This document shows positions 46,729 to 56,798 of a DNA stretch of 64,000 nt, piece by piece. Origin of the DNA: Dinochytrium kinnereticum (taxonomy: Eukaryota > Chytridiomycota > Chytridiomycetes > Chytridiales > Chytridiaceae). The translations under genes were made by a program, and so were the position numbers. The stretch covers positions 1 through 64,000 of the forward strand of contig JADGJT010000060.1 in the NCBI GenBank assembly GCA_027604005.1, given 5' to 3'. The notes beneath the pieces are model-generated. The model was not told the DNA's origin. It saw only the letters and a program-made list of their open reading frames with translations, and did not search any database. Each line of letters opens with the position of its first letter. Position 1 is the first letter of the stretch.

Positions 46729-46875
46729 GTGAAGCGGAAATAAATAAAGAAAAAAATTGAAATTTCAAACCTCCATCGAAACGAACGAATTGCAGAGCCG
46801 CTTGACCGTCTGGACGCACCCCTCGAGACGCTGCTGGGAGCGACCGACACCGCACAGACCGACGCATCGACGACG

Positions 46876-49385
46876 ATGCATGCGCAGGAGCCTGGCCTCC
46901 AGCAGAAGCAGGCGCAGGGCCCATTTGATTCAGCAGACAGGAACATGTCGCCGCTTGCGGGCAGGCCGCCCACGGGCTATGTTTCAACGATGCCCCCGGA
47001 GGGCAACGGAGCGGTGGCCCCGTATTACGAGGCTTATGGTGGCCCCCCTCCGAGCTTCAGGCCTCCAACGAGATTGATTTCTTTGGACTATCTGGACAAG
47101 GTCAGAGAGGAGCTGCTGGCACTGGATTCGAAGGTCGATAGCCTCTCGCGTGAGAGGGCAGATCTGCACCAGGTACCCTTGGATCTTTCAACACTAATTG
47201 GTGTGTGGATGGCTGACTGTGGTTTTACGTCCAGTATTATGATCTTTACCAAAAGGCCAGCCAGGATGTTAATCGGTATGCGGACATCAACAACCGCTAC
47301 CAGGCGATCATAAATCAGCTCCTTCCCATGCTCACTCCTGCTGTGCAAGAAGGAGTTCGTCAGGACATGGAATCCATCAAGCTTTTGGCATTTAATGTGA
47401 GTGCACGAATTCTCAAAAGAGAAAGGGCTAACTGTTACTCCCATTTCTCAGGCACCTCCTGCACCTTCCGCTATTCCTCCTCCAGATCAGCATGTAAGCT
47501 GAATTTCTCACCCGACAATGCCCTCCCTGATTTCATTTTTTTTTAGATCCCGAGTAACCCGTCACGCCCCGCGCCTTCGTCATCCGGAATACTACCGACA
47601 TCGGCGGCGAGCAATGGGTATGGTGTGGTTGATGTTGAAAGAAAGTCTCGTGGAATGCATTCAAAACCGTCTTCGACGCCTCAAGGTAACTAGTCTTGCT
47701 TCTTAGCAGAATCCTGAACTAAACCCTGAATGATAGGGCCGATAAAGAGACAAAAATTGGACGATAGAGATGATTCAAACTGTGGGTTTTGGATCCTTTT
47801 TTCCCTCATTTTTTAACTTATCTTCCTATCTTTTCTCTAATCTTTCTTTCCTCTAGATGCTTACGAGAGCAACGCCGACTATTATGGAAGAACTCAGTCA
47901 CCGGCGCCACATCCTCCTATCGCACCGCCTCCCGCCCAATACCCAAGGTTTGATCATTTACATCAATTCTTTACTTACAATGCCAGTAACCAACCTCCGC
48001 CTGGCATTACGAACTCAGCTGCAGACTTTACTGGCTATGGTGCTGCTCCTCCCGCTCCTTCTAGGTCCCCTGTCCCACAAGGAGCGAGATTACTTGCTTC
48101 TTTGAATCACAAAGAGGTGGTTTGCTCGTTTGCGATGACGAACCCCTTCAATTACGTTTTCACTGGTGGAAAGGTAGTGGCTTTAGAAGACTTTATCAAA
48201 ATATTGAGTTTTTTGTGGGGTAGGGTGCGGTTAAAATATGGGATGTTAGCCGAGTGCGAGAGACGAAATCTGCTCCTTTGGTTGGGACAGTGGACTGCTT
48301 GGTACGCGGTTTTTTTTTCATAACCTAGATTTTGCTCCTGACATTTCCACAGGATAGTTATATCCGGGCCACCAAGATGACGAACGATGGACAAAGGCTC
48401 ATTGTTGCCGGAGAAGTGAATCATATGGTCATTTGCGACATTGCTTCGGTAAGATTCAACCTTTTGTGGAAGTCGTAATCTGAACTCTTCTTTAGTCTAT
48501 GCCTCGTGTTATTGGAAGAATAGAGACTCCAAATGTTTTGACCTACGCTTTGGCGACGAGCAATGACTCGAAATACGTCTTTAGCTGTTGTAGCGACGGC
48601 GCTGTCAAGATGTGGGACATCAATCAGAAACGGCTCGTTCGAACTCTAGGGCACCATGCGTCTACTGTTACGTGTTGCACCTTGACCCCAGATGGTCATC
48701 GACTTATTACTGGGTCTTTGGATAAGTCGGTAAAGGTTTGGGACGTGCTGGGTGGAAAGGAGATTGCCCACCTTGAGTACCCGACCCCCATCTATTCCCT
48801 TGGGTTCTGTCCGATACAGCCGCCTCGCATTGCTGTTGGGTAAGTCCACAGGAGACTCATCTTCTTGTCTTTTCTCTTCGTTTATCCCATGCTCTCATCG
48901 CTTAATACGTTGGCGCGGTTGTTTCTTAGGTTGGAAAAGTCTATTGATATCAGAAATATATCTCAGCCTTCGGAAAAAAGGGAAGTGATGGGGGTTCATC
49001 AAGACTGTGTCCTCTCTGTTCGATATGCACCGAGTGGCAGCTGGTTCGCAACAACCGGTAAAGATAAGAAATGGGTTTGCTGGAGAACGTCCGACTATGG
49101 TTCAGTTTTCGAGGTAAGCTATAAAATGTCTTGGGAGATGCCTTTTTCTTGTTTATTATTGTTTGCTTTCTGATCTTCATCATGACTCTTCCTTCCCGCC
49201 TTTAGATTCCGGAATCTTCATCCATCTTGTGCGCAGAGATCTCGGCTTGTGGCGACTATCTGGTATATTTTCTCTTCCTTTGGTTTCTTGTTCTTTCTCG
49301 GCTGGCTGTCCGCCATCTGACTTCTTCCTTGTAGGCCACTGGTTCCGGTGATAGCGTCGCAAACATCTATTCGATGATCTACTAG
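46876..49385 (+). CDS. Groucho/TLE-type transcriptional corepressor
   Basis: A TLE_N-like tetramerisation region comes first: LDYLDKVREELLALDSKVDS, ERADLHQYYDLYQKASQDVN, then RYQAIINQLLPMLTPAVQE. A Pro/Ser-rich linker follows, with PIKRQKL as a possible nuclear signal. The WD40 propeller matches Groucho blade by blade: LNHKEVVCSFAMTNPFNYVF, TGGKGAVKIWDVSRVRE, IRATKMTNDGQRLIVAGEV, SKYVFSCCSDGAVKMWDI, HQDCVLSVRYAPSGSWFATT, GKDKKWVCWRT, ESSSILCAEISACGDYLATG, ending SVANIYSMIY, like the metazoan C-terminus (ATVYEVIY). The protein should be recruited by DNA-binding repressors. About eleven short introns. The linker exons between 47,550 and 47,970 are less certain. The start is the first in-frame ATG. 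Confidence 0.9.
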
Positions 49386-49444
49386 AGTCATCCCGCGCCA
49401 ATGCCAATATATTTAACGCCGTTTGAGCGGCGACAACCCCTTTT

Positions 49445-49460
49445 CCCCCCCCCCCCCCCC
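49445..49460. repeat. Poly-C tract (16 C) between Groucho and the next gene
   Basis: An uninterrupted run of 16 cytosines about 60 bp after the Groucho stop codon, in the short convergent gap. It may form part of either 3' untranslated region. Confidence 0.85.
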
Positions 49461-49516
49461 TCCCTCTCCGTTCGTTGACCAGCACAGCAGCCAATGGGAT
49501 GGATGGTGTTTTTTCC

Positions 49517-49830
49517 TTACAATATGATATTTTTCAGCAATCGCAGCATGACTGAGCACAGTTAGAATGAAAAGTTGTTGTCAATGAAGGCAAGCTCGTA
49601 CAGTATCTGCCCATGGCTCTCGCAAGCAGCGGAATGACGATGGGGGCCATCATCTTCAGCATCTGCATGGAGTCGATATCGTCCTCGTAGTCGTCCACGT
49701 CCTCCGAGAGGTATCCGTCAGAGTTGACGCTGTCTTCTCCGGAGCTGTACCCGTCGCCGTTGTCGCTGCGAGGGACAGCGTCGCCTGGCGGTGGGGCTCC
49801 GCGAGCAATCGACAGCCACCTCTGCATCAT
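49517..49830 (-). CDS. Small acidic protein with C-terminal membrane helix (Mim2-like shape)
   Basis: Two exons. The first encodes MMQRWLSIARGAPPPGD, an acidic segment (SEDVDDYEDDIDSMQ), and the hydrophobic MLKMMAPIVIPLLARAMGRY. A 50-bp intron (GTACGA...TTCTAAC...GCTCAG) joins it to FMLRLLKNIIL and stop. About 88 residues: soluble acidic N-terminus, then a proline-containing helix followed by basic residues. This resembles the mitochondrial outer-membrane import factor Mim2 (LP..G..LGRR helix), but the match is by shape only. Reading through the intron instead would give a Cys-rich tail. The ATG lies 24 bp from that of the next divergent gene, which encodes a probable mitochondrial protein. 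Confidence 0.55.
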
Positions 49831-49854
49831 TTTCGCAGAAAGACAAAAATTCAA

Positions 49855-50703
49855 ATGCTGCGATTTCAAAGGGCCTTCGTGGCCTCGCGATCGCACTTCT
49901 CAACGGCGACGACGGGCTACGAGTACCCGCATGCTGTCCACGCCCACGCCGTGAGCGCAGCGTCCGCAAAGGGGCAGCAAGCAGTCAGCTTCTTGAGCGC
50001 CGATGAGGCTGCGGCGAGGAAGGAGGCAGTCATTGGATGGACGACGCAGGCGATCGACCCGAGACTGGTGAAGCTCTCGCCAAGCAAGTTTACTGAAAAT
50101 AAAGCATTCACCGGTTCATATCGCTGCTTTGAGAGTGATGTCGGAACGCGTTCTAAAACGGGCTCTTTTCCCTTCCCTGCTCTCCAGATGTGCTGCACGA
50201 AGTGATTGCCAAGAATGTTCACCTTGATGAAGGAGTCAGAGGTAGGGGCTGCTTGCTTTTTGATTTTCTTTGTCGCTGCCTCATGCAGAGAGAGGAGTAG
50301 TGGAAGTGTTGTTAAAGATGAAATGCAGCTTTGGCGATGAGCCAGAAGGAGGGCCACTTGAACGTGAATGATTCTCGAGTGTTTACTCCATGGGGCCGAG
50401 TGGGTGATCCCGAGGACATACTTGGGACGGTGAGACTGGAGGACGGGCGCGTCATTCCAGGGACCTATGAGAGGTGTGGCGATACGATTTCATTTGCCTT
50501 CATTGCCTCGTTGCCTGTTGCGTGAAAGGGCGGATTCTAACGTTGTCTTTCCCCCCCCTCATTGTTCCTCATCCGCTCACCTCCTCTCGCCGGCTTGCCG
50601 TTGCTGCCAAAGGATGCCGACGCACAGGATCGTGTCGCTGAGCGGTCTGTTTCAGCTCAGCCAGTTCCTGCACGAGAAACTTGTCAACGCTCTGCGGAGG
50701 TGA
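49855..50703 (+). CDS. Conserved probable mitochondrial protein (fungal UPF0651-like, tentative)
   Basis: The N-terminus MLRFQRAFVASRSHFSTATT is a clear mitochondrial presequence. The body reads AVIGWTTQAIDPRLVKLSPS, then DVLHEVIAKNVHLDEGVR joined by splicing out 50,236-50,332 (donor GTAGGG, acceptor ATGCAG) to ALAMSQKEGHLNVNDSRVFT, PWGRVGDPEDILGTV and YERMPTHRIVSLSGLFQL, ending VNALRR. The PWGRVGDPEDI and YE.MPTHR wording recalls an uncharacterised fungal mitochondrial family (yeast YPL107W group), but this is from memory. No enzymatic motif is evident. Three introns fit the phase. The function is unknown. Confidence 0.6.
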
Positions 50704-51105
50704 AAGCCGCCGCCACACGAGAAAAGCAAACAGCGATCCTCCAGCAGCAAGCGACGGACTGGAGGGCCATGAAGGCGTCTGCTTCCGTCCCCTCTACGCC
50801 GCGCGCCAAGGGAGCCTCATCGGCGCGACAGCGCTTGCTTGCGTGCATATTGCACCATGGCTGAAATAAAAGATCCACAGCGGCACCTCAGGCACAGTGT
50901 TTGCCTGCCCACCCAACCCCACCCAATCAATTTCATCCACCCCAATACCGCGCTGCCGCAGCGCGCGTGGGGCCTCGTCTCGCGAGGGGCTGTTCTCCGT
51001 CGCGCGTTCGCCTCGTCGATGGCCCAGCACAGACAAAGCGTCCGTCGCATGCAGCCGAACCCTTTTTTTTTTTTTTTTTCTTCTCCCTTCACTGACAATC
51101 TCGCA
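50704..51105. other. Upstream region of the DEAD-box helicase gene
   Basis: The helicase frame stays open to 50839 and would add 89 residues, including RAWGLVSRGAVLRRAFASSM, which looks like a mitochondrial presequence, and then a phenylalanine run encoded by 17 consecutive T (about 51,063-51,079). The T run looks more like intron or leader than coding sequence. Whether the helicase has a mitochondrial form starting here is open. Confidence 0.4.
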
Positions 51106-53277
51106 ATGAACAACGACGCAGCAGGCAACGGGGGTGGCTTTGGCCGCAGGGGACGCGGAGGAGGGGGAGGCGGTCGAGGCCGTGGCCGCGGTGGAGGCGG
51201 CGGTGGGCAGGGAAGGGGCATGCACAGTGGGAGGGCGCGACGAGGCAACCACCCTTACTTTGGCGGCGATGATCGGGCGAGATCGCAGCAGCAGCAGCAG
51301 CAGCAGCAGCAGGCTCAACAGGTTGATCAGGCGGGGCCGTTGGAGAACGAGTGGGCGGATGAGGAGGCTGTCATTGAGGCTGCGCCTGCCAAGGCGAGCG
51401 GGGGTCAGACTGTTCATCTCAGCGATATCAAGTTTGCGGATCTGGCTCAGCAGGGGGTTCTGTGCCCTCCCACTTATAGGGCGATCAAGGAGGTCATTGG
51501 GCATGAGCGCCTGACCGAGGTGCAGGCAAAGACTCTGATGGAGATTCTGAATGGAGATGACTGGTGGGTTTTCGGAGCAGTCATCGTTCCCTTCCATCCC
51601 TGTTATGATGGCGCTGGCGAGCAAACAGATGTTGTTGTTTTTAACCTCTCTTTTTCTCTTTTCTCGTTTTTTGTTTTCAAGCCTTGCGCAAGCCAAAACT
51701 GGAACAGGCAAGACCCTGGGTTTCCTTGTTCCTGCAATCGAAAATCTCCACCGCAGATGGACTGGAAGCAAGACGCTCCCATCTCCCACCACAGTATCTG
51801 TTCTCGTCATTTCCCCCACCCGCGAATTGGCCCAGCAGATTGCAGCTGAGGCCACTGCCCTCCTCACCTTTCACCCATTTCAGGTTCAGTGCTGTGTTGG
51901 GGGAACAAACATGAATTCAGAGGCCCGAAGGCTGAACTCAAACAGCCCCAAGGAGCGCGTCGACATCCTGGTGGCCACCCCAGGAAGGCTTCAGGATCAT
52001 CTCGAGAACTCGGGGCTGAAGGCGAACTGCTCCAACCTGACAATGCTGATATTGGATGAGGCTGATCAACTCTTGTCGGCTGGTTTCCGTCGGGAGATTG
52101 AAAAGATCTTGACTTACCTTCCCAAGCGCATCGTGTGCCCACGTCAGACCCTTCTGTTCTCAGCCACCATCCCCCAGGCCGTTCATGAAGTCGCTGCTCT
52201 TGCCCTTTTGCCCACGCATAAGTTCATCACCACCGTCTCGGAATCAGACTCGTCCACCCACGATCATGTCACTCAGTACTCTATCGTGGTTGACTGGGCG
52301 GACTCGCTGGCTGTCACTTTGGGTGTCATCCAGGACATGATTGCGGCCGACCCCACATCTTTCAAGATCATTGTGTTCTTCCCTACCGCGCGAACCACTC
52401 AGCTGGCTGCTGAGATGGTCAACAAGGGGATTAGGGGTGTCGATGTCTTTGAGATTCACAGCCGAAAGTCGCAATCTGTGAGGACTAAGGCGACGGATGC
52501 GTTCAGGGTCGCCTCTAAGGGGATCATGTTCTCGTCCGATGTGTCTGCGAGAGGTATGGACTTTCCCAATGTCACTGCCGTCATTCAGGTTGGGTTGCCA
52601 TCGTCAAGGGAGCAATGTGAGTCTTTATGGTTTTTCTCTTCAAAATGTTCTTTCTCTTTCTCGTTGTCTTGACTGGCTTTTTTTTTCTCTTTCTTCTAAA
52701 TCTCCTTGTGAATATTGGATGCTAATTAAACCCCCTTTTGTTTTATTTCATTTAATTTCCAGACGTTCACCGTTTGGGACGGACCGCCCGTGCAGGTGCC
52801 CAAGGAACCGGCACCCTCATTCTCTCCTCCCCCGAATCTTTCTTCCTCCGCAAGCAAGTCTCCGACCTCCCCATCACCCCTCACCCTTCCTCCGCCAAGC
52901 TCCTCACCCCTGCCCGTCTCCAGCCCCTTCGCGCTCAGACCTCCCAAGCCTTGTCTCAAGTTTCCGCCGAGACCAAGAGTATGGCGTACGCGGCCATGCT
53001 GGGCTTCTACAAAACCTCTATCAAGGATATGATGTGGACCAGGGAGCAACTTGTTGAGGAGTGCAACAAGTACGCTGTCAATGTTTTGGGATGTGACGGC
53101 GTGCCTTCCATTCCTAGACAGACGGTTGGAAAGATGGGAATGAGCGGGGTCGCTGGTCTTAACATTGAGGAGGGTGGAGGTGGCGGACGAGGACGTGGTA
53201 GAGGTGGTCGTGGTGGTGGTGGTGGTGGTGGCCGCGGTGGTGGTGGTGGTGGTGGCGGTGGTCGAGGCCGGTTTTAG
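51106..53277 (+). CDS. DEAD-box RNA helicase with Gly/Arg-rich ends (Mss116-like group)
   Basis: The N-terminus is RGG-rich (GRRGRGGGGGGRGRGRGG) and includes nine glutamines. Helicase motifs follow in order: Q-motif region (HERLTEVQAKTL), motif I AKTGTGKT after an intron ending TTTCAAG, Ia PTRELAQQI, Ib TPGRL, motif II LDEADQLL, motif III SATI, motif IV IIVFFPTA, motif V SSDVSARGMDFP and motif VI HRLGRTARAG, created by splicing EQ to YVHR. A C-terminal extension and a long GGR-rich tail complete it. The layout fits RNA chaperone helicases such as Mss116/CYT-19. Location depends on the start: an upstream frame to 50839 could add a mitochondrial presequence. Confidence 0.88.
51286..51312 (+). 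repeat. (CAG)9 trinucleotide repeat coding for polyglutamine
   Basis: Nine perfect CAG units inside the N-terminal low-complexity part of the DEAD-box helicase. It encodes Q9 and is likely to be length-polymorphic. Confidence 0.9.
53171..53274 (+). repeat. GGT/CGT-rich tandem repeat encoding the RGG tail of the helicase
   Basis: Imperfect GGT/GGA/CGT triplets encode a terminal Gly/Arg stretch ending RGRF. Such RGG tails bind RNA nonspecifically. Confidence 0.85.
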
Positions 53278-53525
53278 ATCTTATGGTTGGCCCTTCCCTC
53301 AGGCATCGCGTGTTTTGCGCGGTCTGCTGATGAGAACCCAGTGTACCCTTTCATTTGAGCTGGTTACTTTGGCGTGAGGCCGTTTCCTCACGCACGATGC
53401 AATAAAAGCTTAAGAATGATACCAGCGTTGCCCTGCAACTGCATCCCTCCGTCTGATTCCAATCGTCTCTGCTGTTCAGCCTCCGTCTGCAGCAAAGGCT
53501 GTCCGATTTTCGAACATTGAACTTG

Positions 53526-54389
53526 ATGGCCATTCCCAAGGAGCTCTGGGACAACTTCACCCCAGCCGAGATCGAGTTCATCACCGAGGACGAGCTGATA
53601 ACCATCACGCCGCTACGGAGAGTGCCTGCTCTGGACCTTCTGACCGTCGGTATCTTCTCCCTCTCTTTTGCTCATCGGCCTTCGGTGGACACGAGCATTC
53701 TTGTTGTTGACTTGCTTGCTGCAGGGATTCTATGGCCCCTTTATCCCACCAAGAACGGCGACGGTGCCTCTATGGCTCGCTCTGTTTCTCAAACGCAACG
53801 GAAACTGCAATATTCAACCGCCAGAGTGGCTTGATGTGAGTTGCGTTTTTGGACCGCCTCATCCTGTCCCATTTCTGCTTCCATCGACGCCTTTTTTGCC
53901 TTTCGTTACTTAATGTGCAACACCGTCTCTCCTTCTACGTCAATAAGGTCGAGTACCTGACCTCACGGATTGAGGAGGAGCGTTCAAGACCGGCTTTCTC
54001 GGCGTTACCCTTTCACTATATGGCCATCGCAAACCTTCTCGTAACCCAGTAAGTCTCCATATCTTTCGTCCTGAGCCAAAGGTTACAGAACTGACCTTAT
54101 CTTCCTCTTTCATCAATCCAAAAAAAAAAAAAGCGCCTCAGAAGATATCCCCCGCCTAAGTGACGTAGTGGAATCCCTGAAAACCCTCCGTGACATTCGT
54201 CAAAACAAGGCGATGGCAGGTTTGAAGCTTGTGAACGCAGATCTGTTTCAGCAGGGGAGTCATGTCGTGATGGACGGTCTGAGTCTTATGGAGATCAATG
54301 AAATAAGACCAGTGTTTGTGGAGGCGTTTGGGAGGGTCAGGTCGTTGTTGCCTGATGCTGGAGGAGGGAAACAGCAACCTGCTGCTTGA
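53526..54389 (+). CDS. PSF2: GINS complex subunit Psf2
   Basis: [20 protein letters not shown] and [12 protein letters not shown] are the GINS N-terminus. Next come [77 protein letters not shown] and [15 protein letters not shown], then [10 protein letters not shown]. All are conserved Psf2 features. GINS joins Cdc45 and Mcm2-7 in the replicative helicase. Three short introns; the last ends in a run of A followed by AG near 54,135. About 200 residues, the normal length. Confidence 0.93.
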
Positions 54390-54489
54390 GCATACGTTGA
54401 CGCACCAATTACTTTTTATTATACCACTCATGCATGCACTTTTGCGTTCGTTTTTTTTTTTTCTCTGTCTGGGACTTTTTCACTGCGGG

Positions 54490-54672
54490 ATGGCTGCACG
54501 TTCAGCGAAGCAGGTGCCGTTATCGAAATCTTCGATAACAATAATGTCATGGCCAAAAAACTTAAAAAACAGCTTTTTTAATTCAGTGCGAAAAATATCC
54601 GCTCGAGCAAGAGAGATTGAAAGCAACCGACACCAATATCAGAATATTATACGTGAAAAAGGACTAGCATAA
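54490..54672 (+). CDS. Possible small basic protein of 60 residues
   Basis: An open frame MAARSAKQVPLSKSSITIM, then WPKNLKNSFFNSVRKISARA and a charged end IIREKGLA, lies in the gap between PSF2 (plus) and the SR gene (minus). It is lysine- and arginine-rich and possibly helical. It has an in-frame stop, but no splice evidence and no recognised family. It may be chance within the PSF2 3' flank. Composition is more AT-rich than the neighbours. Confidence 0.3.
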   Translation: MAARSAKQVPLSKSSITIMSWPKNLKNSFFNSVRKISARAREIESNRHQYQNIIREKGLA

Positions 54673-54726
54673 AACCTGCAAATACGAATGCAAACTCATC
54701 GTGAAAAAGAGAGACGATTACGGACG

Positions 54727-56414
54727 TCAAGTCGAAAGCCCGTCCTGTGCGAATCGTCCATCACTATCATTATCTTCATCATCATCATTTTCATCATCAT
54801 CCGATTCAGGGGCTAAAGAAAAAGAATACTCATGTTTAGGTACTTCAAAATGAAGAGACAAGAATAGAGTACCTCCTAGAGCGGTCACGACGCCTTTCCC
54901 TGCCTTCACGTCTTGGTGGTGGGGATCGAGACCTCGAAGATGATCTTGACCTTGCCCTTCTTCTGTCATCACGTTGGTCCCGGTCATCTCTCCTTACGGG
55001 GGAACGGCGGGGGGAGTACGAGCGCCTAAAGCAATGTGGATAACAAAAAAAAAAAGCCGGGAGGAATGAAAAAAGATTAAGAGGATAAACTTGCACATTT
55101 TCGGCGACAGCAGTTCAAAAGCTGTGACCAATTGGAGACAGATGCCAGGGCGACGCAAGGGCAGGATGCAAGTGTGGGAATGTGAGTATGTAGGAAAATG
55201 AAAATAGGAAAGGGAAACAGAAGCCGGCCGATTTTTCGCCATTGGAGCCATCGAGAAAGAATCGCCAGACAGCGAAAGCAAGAATAGTGACTGAGACTCT
55301 TCCAGTAAAATTGCTGACAGCACAGAATCAAGTCTTTCGGTGACCAAATTGCAAATCTAACAACCATGGCCCACAGCGAGGAAGTGAGCACTCCGATCCA
55401 AGCAGAGAAAAATCCATTCGCCACCTCCGGTAGATCATCAGAACAAATATGGCCACCGGAAAGAATATGTGGGAAACTTCAAAATCATCCATACGGCCAA
55501 CGAATATGTCGTCTAATTGTGATACCCATCCAATATTCAGACAGGGAGACTCGTCCGTCAAGGGGGAAAAAATGGTGCAGCCAATCAAAACTAGTAATGG
55601 GGATCCAGCTTTCACTTTAACAGAGCCACAAGAATTGAGCCATGATATCATACCTTCGTGGTGGGGAACGACTTCTGCCACGTCCTCCACGGCGCCTGCA
55701 TAAACCAGAAGCCGGTCAGGACGGGAAAGGATATGAATCCCAGTTGTTATGGACAGAAATACTCACCCGGCAGGGGTTGGGCAATCCCTCGCAAAGTGGC
55801 CCTCCCTTCCGCACTTTTATGATGGGAATAATATCAGCATATCATATACAATAATGACCTTACGCTAAAGCACTCGTTTGAATCTGACCGGCGGTTCGAA
55901 GAACCCTTAGACCACTCAACGACAAGTCTCGCTCCAAACTTCTCCAGCTGTGTTAAATGAGCAGAGTAGTCAAGCGAACTGAAGCTAGGGAGGAAGCCTG
56001 TGAATGATGCGATAAAACTAACAGTCATTCCATCCGTTGCCTTCATGGCATCCTCGGCATCTCTCTTGTCGTCAAACTCAACAAAGGCGAAGTTAAACTG
56101 ATTCGGAAAGAAAATGTTAACGTCATGCGAGTGACCTGTCTGCAAAGGACAAGCCATGATCCTCACCGAAGCGCCTCGTTTGATGTCCAGCCTGACGAAC
56201 AGTTGAGGAGAGAGCGGTTAAGCCTGAGCGAGGGAGGCGACTGCACGATAACCCACCTCGACACCCGCCCGTACTTTGAGAAGACGTCCTCGAGATCCGA
56301 GTTCTGAGCGCCATTCAAAGGGCATGAATGAGCATCTCCAGCGATCGATCACCGCATGCAGCAGCGCGCACTCACCCGCACGTCCGAGGGCAGTCGACCG
56401 ATGAAGAGGGCCAT
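54727..56414 (-). CDS. SR-type splicing factor with RRM, CCHC zinc knuckle and RS domain
   Basis: The start MALFIGRLPSDVR (RNP2-like) is followed by NSDLEDVFSKYGRVSR, LDIKRGASFNFAFVEFDDKR with RNP1, and DAEDAMKATDGMT. After the RRM, LEKFGARLVVEWSKGSSNRR leads to a zinc knuckle formed by splicing: CFSCGREGHFARDC (C-x2-C-x4-H-x4-C). Arg/Ser and Arg/Asp-rich exons (RSRSSSRSRSPPPRR) and an acidic tail (DDDENDDDEDNDSDG) complete it. The RRM plus knuckle plus RS order is that of SRSF7/RSZ-type proteins, which bind exonic enhancers and help mRNA export. Seven or more short introns, some with large unspliced reading alternatives. Confidence 0.87.
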
Positions 56415-56798
56415 GATTCCGCCTGCGTTTTTTGCCAAAAGCTGAAACGAACCGAGGCAGTTGAAGGAAATCTTTCCGAAATCAACGCCAACCACAAGCC
56501 AGCAGCGAGCGCCTCACCACTCGCCTCCTCCTCCTTCACACCTGTGCTGCGACGGCTTGACGGGCGACTGACGACGGCAACCGACGACGACGACGACCGG
56601 CAGCAAGCGGCTGGGCAGCTACGGTAAAGAGAGAAACTGGAACGGGGGAACGGGCGTGCATCATTCTGCCTGTAGAAGACCTGCTCCGGAACCTTGGTTG
56701 TTGAGAACTGAAGCTGCCTGCAACGAGAACAGCCACGGCACTACCATCTTTCAGCAGTCCCATTCATCTCGTCACCACCTGTCCGAGAGCTACCTGTC

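Noticed and set aside
50794..51867. Minus-strand frame of 357 codons over the DEAD-box helicase
   Set aside because: It is the antisense shadow of the Gly/Arg-rich and helicase motifs on the plus strand. Its composition is low complexity.
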